Shown in pieces: positions 8,679-16,593 of a stretch of 64,000 bases of DNA (its first letter is position 1; each line of letters begins with the position of its first letter). The position numbers were made by a program, and so were the translations under genes. The stretch is from contig CAJTUI010000001.1 in NCBI GenBank assembly GCA_910579705.1, forward strand, positions 164,894 through 228,893, in the 5' to 3' direction. The stretch comes from an uncultured Christensenella sp. (GTDB taxonomy: Bacteria; Bacillota; Clostridia; Christensenellales; Borkfalkiaceae). Below the pieces are notes generated by a model, which saw only the letters and a list, made by a program, of their open reading frames with translations, ran no database searches and was not told where the DNA came from.

Positions 8679-8747
8679 ATGTCGGTGAGAAACGGTTGAC
8701 TTCGACAGTAGTATATATTAAATGCCGATTAAAAACGGTTGACTTTG
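8671..8747 (+). repeat. Duplicated promoter block ahead of pheST
   Basis: Two copies of a 34-bp unit at 8671-8704 and 8714-8747 (43-bp offset, about 29 of 34 positions identical). Each begins TATATTAAATG and ends AACGGTTGACTT, so each carries a -35 TTGACT. The first copy includes the fumarase beta stop codon. Only the second is followed by a perfect TATAAT at the right distance; the first has a degenerate -10 (TTAAAT). Confidence 0.85.
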
Positions 8748-8767
8748 GCGGCGGCGGCCGATATAAT
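8739..8767 (+). promoter_or_regulatory. Promoter of pheST
   Basis: TTGACT (8739-8744), 17 bases, TATAAT (8762-8767). Transcription would begin near 8774, at the head of the T-box leader. Confidence 0.88.
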
Positions 8768-8773
8768 AAAAAA

Positions 8774-9024
8774 AACGTAAAGGCGTTGACCGGAACAGAC
8801 GGGCAGTTCAATCCGTTTCAGAGAGAAAAATCCGAGGGCTGAAAGATTTTTCAACGGGTTTGCACGGTATTCCCCCGCGAGCCGAACGCGTGAAAGGCTT
8901 TGGCCGTGTAATGCGTTACGCGTCCCCCTGCGTTATGGGGTTTAAAGAGGCGGCGACAGCCGTGAAATCAGGTGGTACAGCGGAGAGATTCCGCCCTGTG
9001 TTATGCGGGGCGGATTTTATTTTA
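8774..9024 (+). ncRNA. T-box riboswitch, tRNA-Phe specific
   Basis: The leader between the pheST promoter and pheS has T-box architecture. The stem I apical elements CAGAGAG and GGCTGAAAG are at 8818-8845, with a basal helix ATCCGTT/AACGGGT. The likely specifier is TTC at 8870-8872, a Phe codon, although the usual purine after it is C. The T-box core AGGTGGTAC is at 8970-8978, whose UGGU (8973-8976) would pair with the ACCA end of uncharged tRNA-Phe. The terminator is TCCGCCC (8990-8996) with GGGCGGA (9008-9014) followed by a T-rich run. Uncharged tRNA-Phe should switch pheST on. Confidence 0.92.
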
Positions 9025-9050
9025 TTAAAAAAACTATGGAGAGTTTTAGT

Positions 9051-10079
9051 ATGGATATACAGGAAAAAATCAAGGCTATCGAAGAGCAGATCGAAAACGC
9101 GCTGAACGAGATTAAGAGCAGTAAAAGCCTTTTCGAGCTGAGAATGCGTTTTCTCGGCAAGACGGGCGAAATTTCCGCGCTTATGAAGAATATGCGCGAT
9201 TTACCGCCCGAGCAGAGGCCGAGTTTAGGCAAGGTGTTGAACTCGCTCAGGCAATGGACCGAGGAGAAGTTCGACAGGCTTGAAAAAGGGATTAAAGAAC
9301 TCGAACTTAAAAAGAAGTATGCGGACGAAAAGATTGACGTGACTATCCCCGGCCACAGATACCCCGACGGCGCATACCACCCCAACACGCTTATAAGAAA
9401 CGAGCTTGTTTCCATTTTCGCGGGTATGGGTTTCGAAATATTCGAGGGGCCCGAAATCGAGAACGATTACTACAATTTTACGGCGCTCAACACGCCCAAA
9501 GACCATCCCGCGCGCGATATGCAGGATACTTTTTATCTTGCCGAGGATTTGCTTTTGAGAACGCAGACCTCCGCGGGACAGATCAGGGTTATGGAAAACA
9601 AGAAACCGCCCATTAAAATTCTTTCGCCAGGCAAGGTTTACAGAAGCGACGACGACGCCACCCACTCCCCTATGTTTTCGCAGATGGAAGGGCTTGTCGT
9701 TGACAAGGGCATTACGCTTTGCGACCTTAAAGGTATGCTTGACGAGTTTGCAAGGAAGATTTTCGGCGAGTCGGTCAAGACCAGACTGCGCCCCTCCTAC
9801 TTCCCGTTCACGGAGCCTTCCGTCGAAGTTGACGTAAGCTGTTTCGAATGCGGCGGCAAGGGCTGCCGACTGTGCAAGGGCACGGGCTGGATCGAAGTGC
9901 TGGGCGCGGGTATGGTAAACAGGCGCGTTCTGGAAGGCTGCGGCATAGACCCCGACGAGTACACGGGCTTTGCCTTCGGTATGGGAATTGAGAGAATTGC
10001 AATGCTTAAATACGGCATTAACAATATGAAACTCCTCTTCGAAGGGGATACGAGATTTCTCAGACAGTTCAAGGGTTAA
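9051..10079 (+). CDS. pheS: Phenylalanine-tRNA ligase alpha subunit
   Basis: Catalytic subunit of the (alpha-beta)2 PheRS, class II. The 342-residue protein has an N-terminal coiled coil (about residues 1-85), motif 1 region GPEIENDYYNF, motif 2 KVYRSDDDATHSP with FSQMEG, and motif 3 GFAFGMGIERIAM. A CFECGG...CRLCKGTGW insertion gives four cysteines of the kind seen in many Firmicutes PheS. GGAGAG seven bases before ATG at 9051 favours this start over an ATG five codons upstream. pheT follows after 13 bases. Confidence 0.97.
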   Translation: MDIQEKIKAIEEQIENALNEIKSSKSLFELRMRFLGKTGEISALMKNMRDLPPEQRPSLGKVLNSLRQWTEEKFDRLEKGIKELELKKKYADEKIDVTIPGHRYPDGAYHPNTLIRNELVSIFAGMGFEIFEGPEIENDYYNFTALNTPKDHPARDMQDTFYLAEDLLLRTQTSAGQIRVMENKKPPIKILSPGKVYRSDDDATHSPMFSQMEGLVVDKGITLCDLKGMLDEFARKIFGESVKTRLRPSYFPFTEPSVEVDVSCFECGGKGCRLCKGTGWIEVLGAGMVNRRVLEGCGIDPDEYTGFAFGMGIERIAMLKYGINNMKLLFEGDTRFLRQFKG

Positions 10080-10092
10080 AAGGAGATTAAAA

Positions 10093-12504
10093 ATGAAAGC
10101 ACCTTTAAGTTGGCTTAAAGATTATGTTGATATAGACGTTTCGGCCGAAGAGTTGCAGAAAAAACTTTTCGGGTGCGGGTTCGAGGTCGAGGAGCTTATA
10201 CAAATCGGAAAAGATATTTCGGGGGTAGTGGTCGGCGAAGTTACGGAATGCGAGCCCGTAGAGGGTACCCACCTCTCCGTTTGCAAAGTAGACTGCGGCG
10301 AGAAGGGAACTTTCCAGATTTGTTGCGGCGCGGACAACGTTAAAAAGGGCGTGAAAGTCCCCTGCGCCTTAATCGGCGCGACGGTCTACGCGACCGCGAA
10401 AGACCACGTTACCGTGGAAGGCGTTATGACCATCAAAAAGGGCAAGCTGCGCGGCATCGAGTCTTACGGTATGCTCTGCTCCGGCGCGGAACTGGGCGTA
10501 AACGACGATTTGTTCCCCGGCGGCGACTACTGCGGGCTTTTAATACTGCCCGACGACTGCAAGAACGGCGCGGACATAAAACCCATACTAGGGCTGGACG
10601 ACTATGTGTTCGATATTTCCGTAACCGCAAACAGACCCGACTGCCAGAGTATTTTCGGAATGGCGCGCGAGATAGCCGCGGTTTTAAACAAGCCGGTAAA
10701 ACAGCCCGACTATACTTACACTCCGGTAAAGGGAAAGTATCCCGAAATCAAAATTACCGACCTTGCGCCCGAACTCTGCCCCAGATATATCGGACACTAC
10801 GTGACGGACGTTAAAATCGCCCCCTCCCCCCGCTGGCTGAAAAAAAGGCTTGCGCTCTGCGGACTGCGCTCTATCAATAACATAGTCGACATTACGAACT
10901 TTATCCTGCTCGAACTCGGCCAGCCTATGCACGCGTTCGACCTGAGAACGCTTGCGGGAAACGAAGTAGTAATACGAAGAGCCGAAAACGGAGAAAAGAT
11001 AACCACGCTGGACGGCAACGAATTTACGCTCGGCAACGAAAACCTTGTAATCTGCGACAGGGACAAGCCCTGCGCGCTTGCGGGTGTTATGGGCGGACTG
11101 GACAGCGAAATCAAGGACGACACAAGCGAAGTGCTGTTCGAGGCGGCGAAGTTCGCGCGCGACAACGTGAGAAAGACGGCACGGGCGCTCGGGCAACACT
11201 CCGACTCCTCCGCGCTGTTTGAAAAGGGCGTAAACGAGTATACGACGGAGCGGGCTATGAAAAGGGCTTTGCACCTTATCGGTAAGCTCGGTTGCGGCGT
11301 AGTCACCGACGCGCACGTGGACGTGGTTACCGAGTGTTCGCATTCCGAAGAAAAGAAAATGACCGTAAGCGTTAAAAAGATAAACGCGCTTCTGGGCATA
11401 GACGTGCCCGTGGATAAAATAGAAACCATTCTCAAAAACCTGAACTTCGGCGTTCAAACGCACGGCGACGAAATGCGCCTGACCGTGCCCGCGTACAGGG
11501 AGGACATAGACGGTTATCCCGATATTGCCGAAGAAGTTATAAGGTTCTACGGATACGACAATATTCAGGGCACTTTCCTTCCCTCCGCTCTCATCACCAA
11601 CGGCGGTTTCAACGACGAGCAGAAAGCCGAAAACAAGTTGAAGGACGCGCTTGTTTCCAAAGGGTTATACGAAATTTCCGCATATTCGTTCTATTCGCAA
11701 AAGGATCTGGATATGCTGCACTTGCCCGCGGACTGCGAGGAGCGTAAAGCTATAAGAATTTTAAACCCTATCAGCGAAGACCTGTCGATTATGCGCACCA
11801 CGCTTGCGCCCTCTATGGTGAACGTGATAGTGAGAAATTTAAGGCGCGGGAATATGAGCGGTAAGCTTTTCGAGCTTGCGAAAGTTTATATAGCCGACAG
11901 CCTGCCGATAAAGAACTTCCCCGCGGAAAATCAGCGGCTGTGCCTCGGTATGTGGGGCAAGGGCGATTTCTACGCGCTGAAAGGTCTTGTGGATTGCGTT
12001 GCCGATACTTTCCGCACTAAGTTCGGTTACGAGCCTGCGGAAAAACCCTTCCTCCACCCCGGTATGACCGCGAAAGTGACCTGCGGCGGTAAGGAAATAG
12101 GCTATATCGGCGTGCTTGCGCCCACGGTCGCAAACGAGCTTGCGCTTGACAGACAGGTCATAATCGCCGAACTGGACTATCAGACGATAGCAGAAAACGC
12201 ACAGGCTTTCAGATACTCGCCCATTCCAAAGTTCGCGGAAGTCACGCGCGATCTGGCGCTGGTTTGCAATCTCGACGTGACCTGCGGTGCGATAGAAAAA
12301 GAAATTTATACCGCCTGCAAATACGTTACCGACGTGTCGCTGTTCGATATTTACGTAGGCGCTCAGGTCGGCAACAACAAAAAGAGTATGGCGTTTAACA
12401 TAACGTTCACGCCCAAAGACGAGCCCATCGAGGAAAAGATTGACGGATTTGTCAAAAAGATACTCAATAACCTCAAAGCCAAGCTAGACGTGGTAATGAG
12501 ATAA
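10093..12504 (+). CDS. pheT: Phenylalanine-tRNA ligase beta subunit
   Basis: The large PheRS subunit, 803 residues, close to the 800 typical of bacteria. In order: N-terminal OB/EMAP-like tRNA-binding domain (about 40-150), B3/B4 editing domain that hydrolyses Tyr-tRNA-Phe (about 200-400, with DITNFILLELGQPMHAFD), B5 domain, the catalytic-like core (FLPSALITNGGFN onward), and the C-terminal ferredoxin-fold anticodon-binding domain (PKFAEVTRDLALV). AGGAG precedes the ATG. It is co-transcribed with pheS under the T-box. Its transcript ends against the AT-rich cassette downstream. Confidence 0.97.
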   Translation: MKAPLSWLKDYVDIDVSAEELQKKLFGCGFEVEELIQIGKDISGVVVGEVTECEPVEGTHLSVCKVDCGEKGTFQICCGADNVKKGVKVPCALIGATVYATAKDHVTVEGVMTIKKGKLRGIESYGMLCSGAELGVNDDLFPGGDYCGLLILPDDCKNGADIKPILGLDDYVFDISVTANRPDCQSIFGMAREIAAVLNKPVKQPDYTYTPVKGKYPEIKITDLAPELCPRYIGHYVTDVKIAPSPRWLKKRLALCGLRSINNIVDITNFILLELGQPMHAFDLRTLAGNEVVIRRAENGEKITTLDGNEFTLGNENLVICDRDKPCALAGVMGGLDSEIKDDTSEVLFEAAKFARDNVRKTARALGQHSDSSALFEKGVNEYTTERAMKRALHLIGKLGCGVVTDAHVDVVTECSHSEEKKMTVSVKKINALLGIDVPVDKIETILKNLNFGVQTHGDEMRLTVPAYREDIDGYPDIAEEVIRFYGYDNIQGTFLPSALITNGGFNDEQKAENKLKDALVSKGLYEISAYSFYSQKDLDMLHLPADCEERKAIRILNPISEDLSIMRTTLAPSMVNVIVRNLRRGNMSGKLFELAKVYIADSLPIKNFPAENQRLCLGMWGKGDFYALKGLVDCVADTFRTKFGYEPAEKPFLHPGMTAKVTCGGKEIGYIGVLAPTVANELALDRQVIIAELDYQTIAENAQAFRYSPIPKFAEVTRDLALVCNLDVTCGAIEKEIYTACKYVTDVSLFDIYVGAQVGNNKKSMAFNITFTPKDEPIEEKIDGFVKKILNNLKAKLDVVMR

Positions 12505-12598
12505 AAGACAGAGAACGGGCGCCGCTTTAATGCACACTTTTCATAGGGAATCGAACCCCCCAAATATTTTATTGATACGCTTTCAGATTATGAAAAAA

Positions 12599-12627
12599 GC
12601 ACTCGAATATTTTATTCGAGTGCTTTT
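12599..12627. terminator. Bidirectional terminator
   Basis: An 11-bp perfect stem GCACTCGAATA / TATTCGAGTGC with a 3-base loop. It is flanked by TTTT on the plus side and by six A (T on the minus strand) on the other side, so it can stop pheT from the left and the small membrane-protein gene from the right. Confidence 0.9.
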
Positions 12628-12697
12628 AGCTAAACTTTATTAGAACGATAAATTGAAATTTAGCTTACAACTTTAATCAATCTTATATCAATATTAT

Positions 12698-12877
12698 TTA
12701 TTTTTTGTCATTTCTCCAAGATATATAGCCAGCAATGAACATACTACAACAAAGAAGTGCAGGCGGAATTGCAGATACCATATTCACAGCATTACTGTCC
12801 ACTATTGCAACGATTGAAAGAGCAATAGCCCCTAAACCGCCAAGTATTATTAAAATTAAGTCTATAATTTTCTTCAT
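12698..12877 (-). CDS. Small two-helix membrane protein, function unknown
   Basis: A 59-residue frame, starting MKKIIDLILIILGGLG and ending WRNDKK. Two hydrophobic segments (about residues 4-27 and 37-53) separated by DSNAVN, with a charged C-terminal tail, indicate a small inner-membrane protein. Support for it being real: a strong AAGGAG about eight bases before the ATG, a TTGCGC-17-TATAAT promoter upstream and a perfect terminator downstream. The opposite strand has a 73-codon frame over the same bases but no ribosome-binding site. It is AT-rich and sits inside the inverted-repeat segment, so it is probably acquired. I do not recognise a family; holin-like, toxin-like or bacteriocin-immunity roles are only guesses. 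Confidence 0.75.
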   Translation of the reverse strand: MKKIIDLILIILGGLGAIALSIVAIVDSNAVNMVSAIPPALLCCSMFIAGYISWRNDKK

Positions 12878-12963
12878 TACATTAATCTCCTTGCATTACA
12901 TAATAAGTAATTTTCAAATAAAATTCAACGCTTTAATTACAAATTACTGTTTATAGTTGTTTC

Positions 12964-12992
12964 ATTATATCACGAAAAATGAAAATGCGCAA
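12964..12992 (-). promoter_or_regulatory. Promoter of the small membrane-protein gene
   Basis: Minus strand TTGCGC (12987-12992), 17 bases, TATAAT (12964-12969). The start lies about 80 nt upstream of the ATG. Confidence 0.78.
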
Positions 12993-13038
12993 CCGATTGA
13001 TTGAATTTTGCGGGAAATATAAAACATATCTATATCTC

Positions 13039-13060
13039 ACTAGGCTACGAGTAGCCTAGT
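13039..13060. promoter_or_regulatory. Near-perfect 22-bp palindrome, possible operator
   Basis: ACTAGGCTAC-GA-GTAGCCTAGT: two 10-bp arms around 2 bases, about 47 bp upstream of the -35 box of the small gene. The 2-base loop is too tight for an RNA hairpin without opening pairs, so a protein-binding site is at least as likely. Confidence 0.45.
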
Positions 13061-13074
13061 TCGTCCACGAAAAA

Positions 13075-13120
13075 AAGTACAGAAAAGGCACAGCTTAACG
13101 CTATGCCTAAATCTTTTTAT
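13075..13120. terminator. Hairpin terminator after yunB
   Basis: A 9-bp stem at 13086-13108 (AGGCATAGC / GCTGTGCCT on the minus strand, one G-U) with a 5-base loop, followed on the minus strand by TTTT and then by seven T. It would end yunB transcription before the small-gene promoter. A shorter T run on the plus side lets it work in both directions. Confidence 0.7.
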
Positions 13121-13172
13121 TTGCGTCTTATTAAATTCCCTATGGGAATTACCGTAAAAAGCGGCGCCCGTT

Positions 13173-13832
13173 TTATTTTTTCGGAACCAGCGCGGAGCCC
13201 GAACCCGCGAGAGAGGCCTGTAAATATGTATCGGGGATTTTACCCGTTATAACGCTTTCGCATATGAGCACTTCTATCGTCGACGCTAGGTTCGTACTCT
13301 TTGACGGAAGAATTATAGAAATGTCCGAAACGATTTCAAGATACAGCGAGTGAAGAGTCTGGTTTATCCCCGCCTCCAAAAACTTTGTTACGAAACGGCA
13401 CTCCACGTTGCTTATGGGGATAATCTTTATATTTATTTTCTGGCCGAAACCCGCAAGCGCCTCTATACCCGTCAGCGCGCCTATGGGAACCATAATCCCC
13501 TCCGCGCTCATCTTGTTGAGATTTTCCTGAGAAAGATATGCCGTGTCCCTCGCTATCCTGTTTATTTTGAGGCTGTCGGTGGTTATCGACGACACGTTCC
13601 CCGAACCGTCGCGGTCTATCGTTATCAGATCCTCGTAACGCACGGCGTCGTTTAGCGTGTAATAAATAGCGTCGTTGACCGCAACGGTCGTTATCGAGCG
13701 TATCGTCGCCTCGCTTATGGAAATAAGCACTTTCGTCACGTTGCGCTGAAAATAGATAAGCGTTGCGACTATCAAAAGGCACATAAAAACTATTAAAAAT
13801 TTTAAACGTTTAAACTTTCTGTTCTTCGCCAT
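13173..13832 (-). CDS. yunB: Sporulation protein YunB
   Basis: A 219-residue protein with one N-terminal membrane anchor (about residues 11-28) and an extracytoplasmic domain. The pattern, including AVNDAIYYTL, MVPIGALTGI and NVECRFVTKFLEAGINQT, is that of YunB, a mother-cell (SigE-controlled) sporulation protein in Bacillus whose exact role is unresolved. A 16-bp palindrome covers the start codon and contains CATACAAT, which fits the SigE -10 consensus, only 5 bases before the ATG; no matching -35 is clear. The stop codon abuts the inverted repeat of the AT-rich cassette. It follows the spoVA genes with a 13-base gap. Confidence 0.88.
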   Translation of the reverse strand: MAKNRKFKRLKFLIVFMCLLIVATLIYFQRNVTKVLISISEATIRSITTVAVNDAIYYTLNDAVRYEDLITIDRDGSGNVSSITTDSLKINRIARDTAYLSQENLNKMSAEGIMVPIGALTGIEALAGFGQKINIKIIPISNVECRFVTKFLEAGINQTLHSLYLEIVSDISIILPSKSTNLASTIEVLICESVITGKIPDTYLQASLAGSGSALVPKK

Positions 13833-13845
13833 ACAATATTGTATG
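13830..13845. promoter_or_regulatory. 16-bp palindrome over the yunB start
   Basis: CATACAATATTGTATG is a perfect palindrome that includes the yunB ATG and part of the spoVAE stop region. Read on the minus strand, its first half matches the SigE -10 consensus. Confidence 0.45.
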
Positions 13846-14229
13846 TCAGTTGCGCTTTGTTCTTGATTTAAAAATCAAAGCCATTAAAAAAGCAAACACA
13901 ACCGCAGCGGTAACGCCCGCGCTTGCGGCCGCCAAAGAACCCGTGACCGCATAGAAAAACCCGCGCTCCGCGCCCTTCATTGCGCCGTTGGCGAGAAGAT
14001 AGCCGAACCCCGAAATGGGCACTGTCGCGCCCGCGCCCGCGAAATCCACAAGCGGCTGGTAAACGCCTATCGCCGTAAGCACCACGCCCGCAAGCATAAA
14101 ATACACGAGTATTTTACCCGCGGTAAGGTCTGTAAAGTTTATTATTATCTGCGCTATAAGACAAATACCGCCGCCGACGGCGAACGCCTTTAAAAACGCG
14201 AGAAATATATCAAGTATTTCCTGTCCCAT
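13846..14229 (-). CDS. spoVAE: Stage V sporulation protein AE (DPA channel component)
   Basis: A 127-residue membrane protein with four hydrophobic segments, corresponding to the SpoVAE (AEb) subunit of the channel that moves calcium-dipicolinate into the forespore and out at germination. The motif VDFAGAGATVPISGFGYLLANG is shared with SpoVAC, its paralogue upstream, which has AGAGSIVPITGFANSV. The start at 14229 is fixed by the end of spoVAD two bases upstream; the same frame continues far upstream only as an artefact. Gene order AC-AD-AE is that of Bacillus and Clostridia. Confidence 0.95.
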   Translation of the reverse strand: MGQEILDIFLAFLKAFAVGGGICLIAQIIINFTDLTAGKILVYFMLAGVVLTAIGVYQPLVDFAGAGATVPISGFGYLLANGAMKGAERGFFYAVTGSLAAASAGVTAAVVFAFLMALIFKSRTKRN

Positions 14230-14231
14230 AA

Positions 14232-15227
14232 TCAGTACTCCAAATCCACTGCGTGGCTTATGCAGGGTATGCTTTCGCCCTGTCCCGAGGATACGGTAGA
14301 CAGCAGCGCGCCCGTTGCGGCGAAAAGTATGCGCTTGTACAGTCCCGCGCGCATTTTTGACAGCACGTAGGAGTTGAGAACCACTGCCGAGCACCCCGCG
14401 CCGCTGCCGCCCTGAAATTCCGTTTCTATCACCTTGTAGATAATTTCTCCGCAATCCACGTGGTTTTCGGAAATATCGTAGCCCTTTTCCCAGGTCAGGT
14501 CCTTTACTATACGGCTGCCAAGCGCGCCCAAGTCGCCCGTTAAAATCATATCGTAGTCCTCGGGCGACGAACCGGTGTCCCTGAAATGCTGCATAAACGT
14601 ATCGGCCGCCGCCGGCGCCATTGCCGCGCCCATATTGTTTACGTCCGTCACGCCGTAGTCGCATACGCGCCCCATCGTCGCGCTTGTTATCTTTATGCCC
14701 TCTTTGGCGTCGGTAATAACGCAACCGCCCGCGCCCGTTACCGTCCACTGCGACTGGGGCGGCCTTGTACAGCCGAGTTCCAGCGGGTAACGGTATTGCC
14801 TCTCCGCCGAGGCGAAGTGACTGCCCGTAGCCGCGACGGCGCGGCCTATATAGCCAGCGTTTACAAGCATTGCCGCAAGCATTATGCTTTCGCTCATAGT
14901 CGAGCAAGCCGAATACACGCCGAGAAACGGGAAGTCGTAATCGCGCGCCGCAAACGAGGCCGAGATAATCTGGTTTAAAAGGTCGCCCGAAAACATAACG
15001 TCTATGTCGCGTTCCTTGAAACCGCCCTTTTCGATTGCGAGCGACACCGCGTTCGTAAGCATTTTGCACTCCGCTTTTTCGTAAGTGCTTTCGCCGTACA
15101 TATCGTCGTCAAGTGTTACGTCCGCGTAGCCGCCAATCACGCCCTCTTTTTCCTTACTGCCGCAGATTGCCGCAAACGAGGATATGCGGGGTTTGTTTTT
15201 AAAGAATACAGTATTGCCTTTTTTCAT
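14232..15227 (-). CDS. spoVAD: Stage V sporulation protein AD
   Basis: A 331-residue soluble protein of the thiolase fold that binds dipicolinic acid on the inner membrane of the forespore. Visible landmarks are YADVTLDDDMYGESTYEKAE, the FLGVYSACSTMSES segment, FASAERQYRYPLE and GSGAGCSAVVLNSYVL near the end. Length is close to the usual 335-340. It is joined to spoVAC by a one-base stop/start overlap at 15227 and is followed by spoVAE after two bases, so all three are translated together. Confidence 0.96.
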   Translation of the reverse strand: MKKGNTVFFKNKPRISSFAAICGSKEKEGVIGGYADVTLDDDMYGESTYEKAECKMLTNAVSLAIEKGGFKERDIDVMFSGDLLNQIISASFAARDYDFPFLGVYSACSTMSESIMLAAMLVNAGYIGRAVAATGSHFASAERQYRYPLELGCTRPPQSQWTVTGAGGCVITDAKEGIKITSATMGRVCDYGVTDVNNMGAAMAPAAADTFMQHFRDTGSSPEDYDMILTGDLGALGSRIVKDLTWEKGYDISENHVDCGEIIYKVIETEFQGGSGAGCSAVVLNSYVLSKMRAGLYKRILFAATGALLSTVSSGQGESIPCISHAVDLEY

Positions 15228-15676
15228 TATATAAAATAGTAAACAAGACCTACGAGCACGCCCGAAAACACGCCGAAGACGATTATCGCGCCCGCGACCG
15301 TAAACATCTTAGCGGCCATACCGTAAATCCAGCCCTCCGTTTTAAATTCTATCGCGGGTGAGGTTACGCTGTTTGCAAAACCCGTTATGGGCACAATAGA
15401 ACCCGCGCCCGCATACCTGCCTATCCTGTCGTATACGCCCAGGCCCGTTAAAAAACAGCCCAGAAATATGAGTATAACGGAAGTTGTGCCCGCAAGCTCG
15501 TCCCCCGTAAGCCCCGCGTATTCGAGCATAAGCCTGATGAACTGGCCTATGCAACAGATAAGCCCGCCCACGCCGAACGCCGCCGCGCAGTTTTTGAAAT
15601 GCCGCGTGGGCGGGTCCTGCGTTTTTACGTAGTTTAAATAGTTGTTATTGTAGTTCTCCCCTGTCTTGCCTGTCAT
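15227..15676 (-). CDS. spoVAC: Stage V sporulation protein AC
   Basis: A 149-residue integral membrane protein, the mechanosensitive channel-forming subunit of the SpoVA complex in Bacillus. The N-terminus is cytosolic, followed by four hydrophobic segments; GVGGLICCIGQF and AGSIVPITGFANSVTSPAIEFKTEGWIYGM are family signatures. AGGAGG a few bases before the ATG is one of the strongest ribosome-binding sites in the window. A forespore SigG promoter would be expected in the 75 bp upstream, but I could not identify one. Confidence 0.96.
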   Translation of the reverse strand: MTGKTGENYNNNYLNYVKTQDPPTRHFKNCAAAFGVGGLICCIGQFIRLMLEYAGLTGDELAGTTSVILIFLGCFLTGLGVYDRIGRYAGAGSIVPITGFANSVTSPAIEFKTEGWIYGMAAKMFTVAGAIIVFGVFSGVLVGLVYYFI

Positions 15677-15751
15677 TTCTGATACCTCCTGCCTTTGCCG
15701 TTTTTATAAAGGTTTCGCGCTCGTCTCGGCGCGACAAATCAAATTCTTTTC

Positions 15752-16549
15752 TCATTGCCTGTACATCCTGTCGTTTAAATACAGCGTTACCTTTTCGGGT
15801 ATGACGTGCGCGGCTATACGGTATGCCGAATTTTTAAACCCGCTGACCTTGACGACGGGGGGCTTGTCCGCAAGCAAAAGTTTGTAAATATCCTCCGCGA
15901 CGGCCGAGGGCGACATACCTTTCTGCTCCATATCGGCAAGCGCGGAAACCGCCCTGTTTACGCTCTGGGCGTAGCTCCTGTTTTCGTCGTCCGAATACAC
16001 CTTGCGTTTGAAAGTGAAATGCGTGGCCGTTCCGCCGGGCAGAAAAGCCGTGACTTTGATATTGTAAGGTTTCAGTTCCGAATACGCCTCGCGCGCAAGC
16101 ATTTCCAAAGCGGCTTTGGACGAGGAATAGAACGCGTCGAAAAGAATCGGCAGTTCGCCGCCGAGCGAGCCGACAAGCACTATTCTGCCGCCCTTGACCT
16201 TCATAAACGGTATCGCCGCCTGCATAGCTTTAAGCGCGCCGAAAAAGTTTACGTCGAAAAGATAGCGGTAATCGCTTTCCTTTGCGTACTCGATCGGCGC
16301 GGCCATTGAAAAACCCGCGCAATATATAAGAGCGTTTATGCCGTACTGCTCGCCCGCTTTAACAATCGCGTCCGTAAACGTACTGCCCGAAACCACGTCC
16401 GCAACCACGTTTTTTACGCGCGAGTTTTTGCACGGCGTACGCGATATGTTTATTACGTTCCAGTTGCGGCAGGCAAGTCTTGCGCACGTTTCGCAACCTA
16501 TGCCCGAACTTCCGCCCACCACTATCGCAGTTGACCTGTATTTATCCAT
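15752..16549 (-). CDS. Short-chain dehydrogenase/reductase
   Basis: A 265-residue classical SDR. The nucleotide-binding motif VVGGSSGIG is at residues 11-19, the NAG-like structural motif reads YCAGFS, and the catalytic YSSSK (Tyr and Lys) is near residues 142-146 with an upstream serine in VGSLGG. The substrate cannot be told; the C-terminal part resembles 3-ketosphinganine/3-oxoacyl reductase-like SDRs with a hydrophobic tail. It lies 75 bp upstream of spoVAC on the same strand but has no sporulation link that I can show. Confidence 0.88.
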   Translation of the reverse strand: MDKYRSTAIVVGGSSGIGCETCARLACRNWNVINISRTPCKNSRVKNVVADVVSGSTFTDAIVKAGEQYGINALIYCAGFSMAAPIEYAKESDYRYLFDVNFFGALKAMQAAIPFMKVKGGRIVLVGSLGGELPILFDAFYSSSKAALEMLAREAYSELKPYNIKVTAFLPGGTATHFTFKRKVYSDDENRSYAQSVNRAVSALADMEQKGMSPSAVAEDIYKLLLADKPPVVKVSGFKNSAYRIAAHVIPEKVTLYLNDRMYRQ

Positions 16550-16593
16550 ACTCCTATATTGCGGAAATTAAGAAAATTTTATGCGTAACCGCG

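Larger units (their letters stand above)
12514..13172. mobile_element. AT-rich cassette bounded by 38-bp inverted repeats (candidate small insertion)
   Basis: Between convergent pheT and yunB lies a 659-bp AT-rich stretch, unlike the GC-richer surroundings. Its ends are inverted repeats of 38 bp: 12514-12551 and 13135-13172 share 15 of 15 outer bases (AACGGGCGCCGCTTT and its complement), a 13-base variable part, and 10 of 10 inner bases (CATAGGGAAT). Inside are a terminator (12599-12623), a small membrane-protein gene, its promoter, a 22-bp near-palindrome (13039-13060) and another terminator (13086-13108). No transposase or integrase is present, so it would be non-autonomous. I cannot see a clear target-site duplication. 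Alternatively the outer arms are an old shared terminator that was split by an insertion. Confidence 0.55.

Noticed and set aside
12543..12561. tRNA T-arm-like sequence (complement contains GGTTCGATTCC)
   Set aside because: Only about four T-stem pairs form and no acceptor, anticodon or D arm can be built around it; it is not repeated in direct orientation at the other end, so it is not supported as an attachment site.
12735..12956. Plus-strand 73-codon frame in the AT-rich cassette
   Set aside because: It has no ribosome-binding site or promoter and is antisense to the 59-residue frame, which has both plus a terminator.
13846..15069. Long minus-strand frame that continues spoVAE upstream through spoVAD
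   Set aside because: Only the last 127 codons match SpoVAE; the rest is out of frame with the well-supported spoVAD gene.
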